From NCBI RefSeq assembly GCF_900102625.1, contig NZ_FMZC01000008.1, positions 124,001-188,000 of the forward strand: a stretch of 64,000 nt of DNA, read 5' to 3'. Under the pieces are notes generated by a model, which made no database searches, had not been told where the DNA came from, and was given only the letters and a program-made list of their open reading frames with translations. Below are positions 57,181 to 64,000 of this stretch, one piece after another; position 1 is the stretch's first letter, and each line of letters starts with the position of its first letter. Source of the DNA: Paracidovorax valerianellae. Its GTDB lineage: Bacteria > Pseudomonadota > Gammaproteobacteria > Burkholderiales > Burkholderiaceae_C. A program made the translations under genes and the position numbers.

Positions 57181-58983
57181 ATGCCTTCCTCCACGACTTT
57201 GCCTGCCAAGGGCGCGCCGCGCTCGCTCGGCGGCCTGCTGCCCTTTCTTAGTCCCTATGCGGGGCGCATTGCGCTCGCGCTGGTCTTCCTGGTGCTGGCG
57301 GCGCTGGCCACGCTGGCGTTTCCGCTGGCGCTGCGCGAACTCATCGATGGCGGGCTGGTCGGGGCGACGCGCGGCGAGCAGGCCATGCAGTTGCGCGAGC
57401 ATTTCGGGCTGCTGTTCGGGGTGGCCGTGGCGCTGGGGCTCTTTTCGGCGGCGCGCTTCTACACGGTGAGCTGGCTGGGCGAGCGCGTGACGGCCGACCT
57501 GCGCAACGCCGTCTACGCCCATGTTTTGCAGCAAAGCCCGCAGTTCTACGAAACCACGCAGACCGGCGAAGTGCTGTCGCGCCTGACGGTGGACACCACG
57601 CTCGTGCAGACGGTGGTCGGGTCGTCGCTCTCCATGGGGCTGCGCAACGCCGTCATGGGCATCGGCGCCTTGGGGATGCTGGTGTGGACCAACCCGTACA
57701 TCATGTCGGTGGTGTTCGCGGCCATCGTCGTCGTGGTGCTGCCCACACTCTGGATCGGCCGCTGGGTGCGGCGCCTTTCGCGAGCCAGCCAGGACCGGGT
57801 GGCGGATTCGAGCGCCATCGCGGCCGAGGTGCTCAACGCCGTGCCGGCCGTGCAGAGCTATACGGCCGAGTCGCGCGAGGCGCTGCGCTTTCAGGCATCC
57901 ACCGACAACGCGTTCCAGACCGCCGTGCGCCGCAGCCGGGCGCGGGCGGCGCTGGTGGCGTTCATCGTGATCGCCAACGCGGCGCTGCTGCTGTGGGGCC
58001 TGTACCGCGGCACCCAGGCCGTGCTGGCGGGCGAAATGTCGGCTGGCCATCTGGGCCAGACGGTGATCTACGTGATGTTTCTCGCCGGTGCCGTGGCCGT
58101 GTTGGGCGAGGTGTACGGCGACCTGCTGCGCGCGGCGGGCGCCACCGAGCGGCTGATGGAGTTGCTGGCCAGCCGCTCGCCCATCGCCAGTCCCGCCCAG
58201 CCCGTTGCGCTGCCGGACACGGGCGGGGGGCTGCGCGTGGACTTCGATCGGGTGGCTTTCCACTACCCCTCGCGCCCGCAGTCGCCTGCCTTGCGCGGTT
58301 TCGACCTGCACCTGTCGGCGGGCGAGACCGTGGCGCTGGTAGGCGCCAGCGGCGCGGGCAAGACCACGGTGTTTCAGTTGCTGCAGCGTTTTTATGACGT
58401 CAATGGCGCGGCAGGCGGCGCCATCGCGCTGAACGGCGTGGACATCCGCCAGCTCTCGCTGGCCGATCTGCGCGCCCACGTGGGCATCGTGCCGCAGGAC
58501 GCCGTGATCTTCTCGGCCTCGGCCCTGGAGAACATCCGCTACGGGCGACCCGATGCGACCGAACAGGAGGTGCAGGAAGCCGCCCGTGCGGCTTTTGCCC
58601 ACGAATTCATCATGGCCCTGCCGGAAGGCTACGGCACGTTCCTCGGCGAGCGCGGCGTGCGGCTGTCCGGCGGGCAGCGCCAGCGCATCGCCATTGCACG
58701 CGCGCTGCTGAAGAACCCTCCCCTGCTGCTGCTGGACGAAGCCACGAGCGCGCTTGACGCGGAGAGCGAGCGGATGGTGCAGGCCGCGCTCGACGCCGCC
58801 ATGCAACGCCACAGCGGCCAGCGCACCACCCTCGTCATCGCCCACCGGCTGGCCACCGTGCAGAACGCCGACCGCATCGTGGTGATGGACCAGGGACAGA
58901 TCGTCGAAGAAGGCCGCCATGCGGACCTGGTGCGGCAAGGCGGTGTGTACGCCCGGTTGGCAGCGCTGCAGTTCACGACGTGA
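57181..58983 (+). CDS. ABC exporter, fused transmembrane and ATPase domains (MsbA/LmrA-like)
   Basis: A 600-residue half-transporter. Six helices lie in the first 320 residues (ALVFLVLAALATLAFPLAL opens; coupling helix SQDRVADSSAIAAEV). The ATPase (about 350-590) has Walker A GASGAGKTTVFQLLQRFYD (about 386-404), Q-loop VPQDAVIF, signature LSGGQRQRIAIARALL and Walker B LLLDEATSALD. It would act as a homodimer exporting lipid or amphipathic compounds. Substrate unknown; not in an msbA/lpxK context, so it is probably not the essential MsbA. Divergent from livG. Confidence 0.93.
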   Translation: MPSSTTLPAKGAPRSLGGLLPFLSPYAGRIALALVFLVLAALATLAFPLALRELIDGGLVGATRGEQAMQLREHFGLLFGVAVALGLFSAARFYTVSWLGERVTADLRNAVYAHVLQQSPQFYETTQTGEVLSRLTVDTTLVQTVVGSSLSMGLRNAVMGIGALGMLVWTNPYIMSVVFAAIVVVVLPTLWIGRWVRRLSRASQDRVADSSAIAAEVLNAVPAVQSYTAESREALRFQASTDNAFQTAVRRSRARAALVAFIVIANAALLLWGLYRGTQAVLAGEMSAGHLGQTVIYVMFLAGAVAVLGEVYGDLLRAAGATERLMELLASRSPIASPAQPVALPDTGGGLRVDFDRVAFHYPSRPQSPALRGFDLHLSAGETVALVGASGAGKTTVFQLLQRFYDVNGAAGGAIALNGVDIRQLSLADLRAHVGIVPQDAVIFSASALENIRYGRPDATEQEVQEAARAAFAHEFIMALPEGYGTFLGERGVRLSGGQRQRIAIARALLKNPPLLLLDEATSALDAESERMVQAALDAAMQRHSGQRTTLVIAHRLATVQNADRIVVMDQGQIVEEGRHADLVRQGGVYARLAALQFTT

Positions 58984-59080
58984 CGAATACCGGCAAAAGG
59001 CCGGTCCCCGTTGAAACTGTTCGCGTCAAGTAAGAAGACTCTAAAGAAGGCGCTGGCAAGCGGTCCGCGCCGGACGGACG

Positions 59081-59563
59081 CTATTGCAGCGTTTCCTTGG
59101 CGGCGTCGGGCAGCAGCAGCGGCATCACCGCAATGCCCTCTTCCATCAGTTGAGCGGCTTCCTGCGGACTGGCCTGTCCCCGGATGCCTCGCTCCTCCGT
59201 TTCGCCGTGGTGCATGCGGCGTGCCTCGTCCGCAAAGCGCGGGCCGACATCTTCGGTGTGGGCGACGATGTGCCGAGCCACGCGCAACCAGGCGGCATGC
59301 AAGGCGGCGTCATTCAGGTTGGGAGGCGCAGATTGGTTCGGCGCAGGCACTGCCACTGGGCCATCGGCCGGTCGGGGAGCGGCGGCCGGTGGAGAGGCCC
59401 CGAGGTTCAGCCGAGGGGCACTCAGGCCCTTGCGAATCTCGCCGCTGCCGCACAGTGGGCACTGCACCAGATCGCGGGCCAGCTGGCTTTGAAAGTCGGC
59501 CTCGGACCCGAACCAGCCTTCGAACACATGGCCTTGTGCGCAATGGAGATCGAGCACTTTCAT
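59081..59563 (-). CDS. DUF1178 family protein
   Basis: A 160-residue protein of the DUF1178 family. It opens with MKVLDLHCAQGHVFEGWFGSE, and a second Cys pair CPLCGSGEIRKGLSAP follows near 35-45, giving a probable zinc-ribbon (C-x4-H plus CxxC). A Pro/Ala-rich linker and a helical C-terminal half (DVGPRFADEARRMHHGE, then EERGIRGQASPQEAAQL) complete it. Function unknown. It lies 51 bases downstream of DUF2818 and closes the nuo gene string; this order is frequent in Burkholderiales. Confidence 0.92.
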   Translation of the reverse strand: MKVLDLHCAQGHVFEGWFGSEADFQSQLARDLVQCPLCGSGEIRKGLSAPRLNLGASPPAAAPRPADGPVAVPAPNQSAPPNLNDAALHAAWLRVARHIVAHTEDVGPRFADEARRMHHGETEERGIRGQASPQEAAQLMEEGIAVMPLLLPDAAKETLQ

Positions 59564-59614
59564 GGAAATGCAGGAGGAGCAGACGAAGCAGGAGGGGCAA
59601 CCACGGCGCAGCCC

Positions 59615-59920
59615 TCAGGCCTTGCGCCGCAGCAGGTATCGGTAGATGAAGCCGGGAAACGCCAGCGTGATGAACAAAGTGGCGGTGATCGCGTAGAACT
59701 CCCACTGCTGGGGCGCGATCTGCCCGACGCGGCGCTCCAGCAGCAGTGCCACGCCACCCACCACGAAATACAGCAGCACCATCTCGGCCAGACGGGCCGC
59801 CATGGGCTTGGCCGGTACCGCTTTCGGCCCCACCACCAGCCAGCGCTGGCTCAGAAAAGGCAGGTTGGCGCCCAGGGCCGCCAACACGATCACCAGCCAG
59901 ACGGACGCAGTGGCGGACAC
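59615..59920 (-). CDS. DUF2818 family membrane protein
   Basis: A 101-residue membrane protein of the DUF2818 family with three helices (SVWLVIVLAALGANLPF; MVLLYFVVGGVALLLE; FITLAFPGFIYRYLLRRKA). It is nearly always found directly after nuoN in betaproteobacteria, as here (37 bases downstream), and may be an accessory of complex I; no function is established. Confidence 0.92.
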   Translation of the reverse strand: MSATASVWLVIVLAALGANLPFLSQRWLVVGPKAVPAKPMAARLAEMVLLYFVVGGVALLLERRVGQIAPQQWEFYAITATLFITLAFPGFIYRYLLRRKA

Positions 59921-59957
59921 GTCGAAAAGAACTGCAGCCGGATGAGCGCGGGCGCGC

Positions 59958-61451
59958 TCAGGTGGCCAGTGCGCGCACGACGGCGTCGGCGCACAAAGCC
60001 ATCAGGCCGCCCGGCAGCAGGCCCAACACCAGGATCAACGCGCCGTTGAGCGTGAGCACCATGCGCACGTCCAGCGGTGCCGACACATTCACGGCCGTCA
60101 GCGGTGCGTCGAAGTACATCACCTTCACCACGCGAAGGTAGTAGAAGGCGCCGATCAGCGACATCACCACGGCGAAGACCGCGAGGGCGATGTACGGCGT
60201 CTGGCCCGAAGCCACCAGCGCCTGCAGCACCGACAGCTTGGCGTAGAAGCCCACCAGCGGCGGCAGGCCGGCCAACGAGAACAGGCACACCGCCATCACG
60301 CCGGCATACAGCGGACTGCGTTGGTTCAGGCCGGCCAGATCGGAGATCTCTTCGCTTTCGAAGCCTTCACGGGCCAGCAGCAGGATCACGCCGAAGCTGG
60401 CCAGCGTGGTCAGCACATAGCTCACCACGTAGAACATGGACGAGCTGTAGGCGTTCTCGACGGCGTTGGCATCGACGTTGCCATTCACCACGCCCGACAG
60501 CAGGCCCAGCAGCACGAAGCCCATCTGCGAAATCGTGGAATACGCCAGCATGCGCTTGAGGTTGGTCTGCGCAATGGCGGCCAGGTTACCGATCAGCAGC
60601 GACCCGATGGCCAGCACCGCGAGCATCTGCTGCCAGTCGATCGCCAGCGGTAGCAACCCGTCCACCAACAGGCGGATGGTGATCGCAAAGGCCGCCAGCT
60701 TGGGCGCGCCGCCGATGATCAGCGTAACCGCCGTGGGAGCCCCCTGGTATACGTCGGGAATCCACATGTGGAATGGCACCACACCCAGCTTGAAGGCCAG
60801 GCCGGCCACCACGAACACCAGGCCGAACACCAGCACCTGGTGGCGGATCTGGCCCGAATTGACCGCCTTGAACACTTGGCCGATGTCGAGCGAACCGGTC
60901 GCGCCGTAGAGCATCGACAAGCCATACAGCAGGAAACCGCTGGCCATCGCGCCCAGCACGAAATACTTCATTGCGGCCTCGGTCGAGGTCGCATGGTCGC
61001 GGCGCAAGGCCACCAAGGCGTAGCTGGACAGCGTGAGCAGTTCCAGGCCCAGGTAGATCACCAGGAAGTTGTTGCCCGAGATCATGATGAAGATGCCCAG
61101 CAGCGCGAACATCGACAGCGTGAAGAACTCGCCGCCACGCAGCATGCCGCGGTCGCCCACATAGGGGCGGCCATACACCAGCGTGACCATCATGGCCACC
61201 GTGGCGAAGCACTTGAGCCAGTTGCCCATGGCGTCGCTCACCACCATGTTGCCGAAGCCGTAGAACGTGTTGCCGGTGTTGGCATACAGCGCCTGGAGCA
61301 CCGCCACCACCGTCAGAGTGAGCAAGGTGAGCACGTAGGTGCCCGTGCGCCGGGGGCTGGTCACGCCCAGGTCCACGAGCGCGATCACGCAGGCCATGAC
61401 CAGGAGCACGATCTCCGGATACACCGCCAGCCAGCTGATGTTGTCAATCAT
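59958..61451 (-). CDS. nuoN: NADH-quinone oxidoreductase subunit N
   Basis: A 497-residue proton-pumping membrane subunit of complex I with about 14 helices. Landmarks are [20 protein letters not shown] with the lysine of the discontinuous helix, and [19 protein letters not shown]. It is the last nuo gene of the operon, 24 bases after nuoM. Confidence 0.97.
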   Translation of the reverse strand: MIDNISWLAVYPEIVLLVMACVIALVDLGVTSPRRTGTYVLTLLTLTVVAVLQALYANTGNTFYGFGNMVVSDAMGNWLKCFATVAMMVTLVYGRPYVGDRGMLRGGEFFTLSMFALLGIFIMISGNNFLVIYLGLELLTLSSYALVALRRDHATSTEAAMKYFVLGAMASGFLLYGLSMLYGATGSLDIGQVFKAVNSGQIRHQVLVFGLVFVVAGLAFKLGVVPFHMWIPDVYQGAPTAVTLIIGGAPKLAAFAITIRLLVDGLLPLAIDWQQMLAVLAIGSLLIGNLAAIAQTNLKRMLAYSTISQMGFVLLGLLSGVVNGNVDANAVENAYSSSMFYVVSYVLTTLASFGVILLLAREGFESEEISDLAGLNQRSPLYAGVMAVCLFSLAGLPPLVGFYAKLSVLQALVASGQTPYIALAVFAVVMSLIGAFYYLRVVKVMYFDAPLTAVNVSAPLDVRMVLTLNGALILVLGLLPGGLMALCADAVVRALAT

Positions 61452-61475
61452 CTCGAATCTCTCGTTTCAGTCTGG

Positions 61476-62951
61476 TCAGTTGAGCTTGGACAGCGCCACG
61501 TGCTTGAGCAGCTGCGCCACCGAGGCATCCATCACGTCGGTGAACGGACGTGGGTACAGGCCCATGTAGAGCACGGCAATCGCGAGCACAGCCATCACCA
61601 GGAACTCGCGGGCACCGATGTCCTTGAGATCCCGCACGTTGTCGTTGGCGACAGGGCCGAGGTACACGCGCTTGTACATCCACAGCGTGTAGGCGGCACC
61701 GAAGATCAGTGCCGTGGCAGCGGCCAGGCCAATCCAGAAGTTGGCCTTGACGGCCCCCAGGATCACCATCCACTCGCCCACGAACCCGGCAGTGCCCGGC
61801 AGGCCGCAATTGGCCATGGCGAACAGCAGCGCGAAGGCCGCGAACTTGGGCATGGTGTTCACCACGCCGCCGTAGGCCGCGATTTCACGGGAATGCACGC
61901 GGTCGTACAGCACGCCGATGGACAGGAACATGGCGCCCGACACGAAACCGTGGGCGATCATCTGCACGAGGCCGCCCGACACGCCCAGGTCGTTGAAGAT
62001 GAAGAAGCCCAGCGTGACGAAGCCCATGTGTGCCACGGACGAGTACGCCACCAGCTTCTTCATGTCCTTTTGCACCATGGCCACCAGGCCCACGTAGATC
62101 ACGGCCACCAGCGACAGCGTGATCATCAGCCAGGCCCACTCACGAGCCGCATCGGGAGCGATGGGCATGGAAAAGCGCAGGAAGCCATAGGCGCCCAGCT
62201 TCAGCATGATGGCCGCCAGCACGGCGGAGCCGCCGGTGGGCGCCTCGACGTGCACGTCGGGCAGCCAGGTGTGGACGGGCCACATCGGCACCTTCACCGC
62301 GAACGCGGCAAAGAAGGCGAAGAACAGCAGCGTCTGCGAGCGGCCCGACAGCGGCAGTTGGTGCCAGGTGGCGATGTCGAAGCTGCCACCGGACTGGTTG
62401 TACAGGTAGATCAGCGCGATCAGCATCAAGAGCGAGCCGAGCAGCGTGTACAGGAAGAACTTGAACGCCGCGTAGATCTTGTTCGGGCCGCCCCAGATGC
62501 CGATGATCAAATACATCGGGATCAGCGTGGCTTCGAAGAACACGTAGAACAGCAGGCCGTCGAGCGCACTGAACACGCCGATCATCAAACCGGAGAGGAT
62601 CAGGAATGCGCCCATGTACTGGTTCACGCGCTCGGTGATCGATTCCCACGAAGCGATCACCACGATCACCGTGATGAAGGCCGTGAGCGGCACGAACCAG
62701 AAGGAGATGCCATCCACCCCCAGGTGGTAGTGCACGTTGAAGCGTTCGATCCACTGCGCCTTCTCGACGAATTGCGCAGCGGCAGAGGTGGCCTCGAAGC
62801 CGCCGTACAACGGCAGCGTGACAGCCAGACCTACCAGCGAACCGATGAGGGCCAACCAGCGCACAGCGCGGGCGTGCTCATCGCGGCCGAAGGCCAGCAG
62901 CAGGACACCGAAAGCGATCGGCACCCAGATGGCAAGACTCAACAAACCCAT
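61476..62951 (-). CDS. nuoM: NADH-quinone oxidoreductase subunit M
   Basis: A 491-residue antiporter-like membrane subunit. Landmarks are the N-terminal DGISFWFVPLTAF, the glutamate helix with FFEATLIPMYLIIGIWGG (Glu about 140), AFAVKVPMWPVHTWLPDVH and KKLVAYSSVAHMGFVTLG. It follows nuoL by 13 bases, showing one operon reading to nuoN. Confidence 0.97.
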   Translation of the reverse strand: MGLLSLAIWVPIAFGVLLLAFGRDEHARAVRWLALIGSLVGLAVTLPLYGGFEATSAAAQFVEKAQWIERFNVHYHLGVDGISFWFVPLTAFITVIVVIASWESITERVNQYMGAFLILSGLMIGVFSALDGLLFYVFFEATLIPMYLIIGIWGGPNKIYAAFKFFLYTLLGSLLMLIALIYLYNQSGGSFDIATWHQLPLSGRSQTLLFFAFFAAFAVKVPMWPVHTWLPDVHVEAPTGGSAVLAAIMLKLGAYGFLRFSMPIAPDAAREWAWLMITLSLVAVIYVGLVAMVQKDMKKLVAYSSVAHMGFVTLGFFIFNDLGVSGGLVQMIAHGFVSGAMFLSIGVLYDRVHSREIAAYGGVVNTMPKFAAFALLFAMANCGLPGTAGFVGEWMVILGAVKANFWIGLAAATALIFGAAYTLWMYKRVYLGPVANDNVRDLKDIGAREFLVMAVLAIAVLYMGLYPRPFTDVMDASVAQLLKHVALSKLN

Positions 62952-62964
62952 TTTTCTTTTCCCT

Positions 62965-64000
<1,036 letters not shown>

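Overview
The window is a high-GC chromosomal segment with dense coding, strong wobble G/C bias and betaproteobacterial gene orders: pyrG-kdsA-DUF1330-eno-ftsB, DUF1178-DUF2818-nuoN-nuoM-nuoL read from the other strand, several Bug/TctC periplasmic binding proteins, a Liv-type ABC operon and an IPTL-CTERM protein. This fits Burkholderiales, most likely Comamonadaceae (Acidovorax or a near relative). The genus is inferred from gene content, not from a search. I see no rRNA, tRNA, CRISPR, prophage or intact insertion sequence.

Layout. 1-9.2 kb: end of bamC, a metallo-beta-lactamase-fold hydrolase, small lipoproteins, a RoxA-type oxygenase, slyD, dut, coaBC, pyrG. 9.2-13.5 kb: kdsA, a DUF1330 gene, then an AT-richer two-gene cassette (DUF3289-like C-terminal toxin module plus an overlapping four-helix membrane protein) inserted before eno-ftsB. 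13.5-20.8 kb: unknown gene, hslO, gamma-carbonic-anhydrase-like protein, DUF455 protein, two tandem EAL-like/HDOD paralogues, an AraC regulator divergent from an NTF2-like gene. 20.9-30 kb: two Bug proteins around xerD, a TauE/SafE exporter overlapping an aspartate-carbamoyltransferase-like gene with a divergent LysR regulator, an AEC transporter, lrgAB, queG. 30-42.7 kb: tsaE-amiC, small proteins, hydrolases, DedA, mutL, a glycerophosphodiesterase, an MFS pump, miaA. 42.7-50.8 kb: an ABC ATPase/FtsX-type permease and a CrtC/AttH-like secreted protein, separated by an IPTL-CTERM protein, a collagen-like protein and a glycosyltransferase. 50.8-56.8 kb: livG-livF-livK-livK-livH-livM on the minus strand. 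57.2-64 kb: an MsbA-like exporter, DUF1178, DUF2818, nuoN, nuoM and the C-terminal part of nuoL.

Most genes are housekeeping: envelope assembly (bamC, kdsA, amiC, lrgAB), nucleotide and cofactor synthesis (dut, pyrG, coaBC), tRNA modification (queG, tsaE, miaA), repair and recombination (mutL, xerD) and respiration (nuo). Three things stand out. (1) A family of short AT-rich palindromes, GCTAT-N7-ATAGC with a partly conserved flank, is scattered between genes and in-frame inside protein genes; one 17-mer is identical in two unrelated genes. (2) A putative toxin/immunity cassette sits in the kdsA-eno locus. (3) A threonine-rich collagen-like protein with its own glycosyltransferase and an IPTL-CTERM protein appears to have been inserted into an AttEFGH-like ABC operon.
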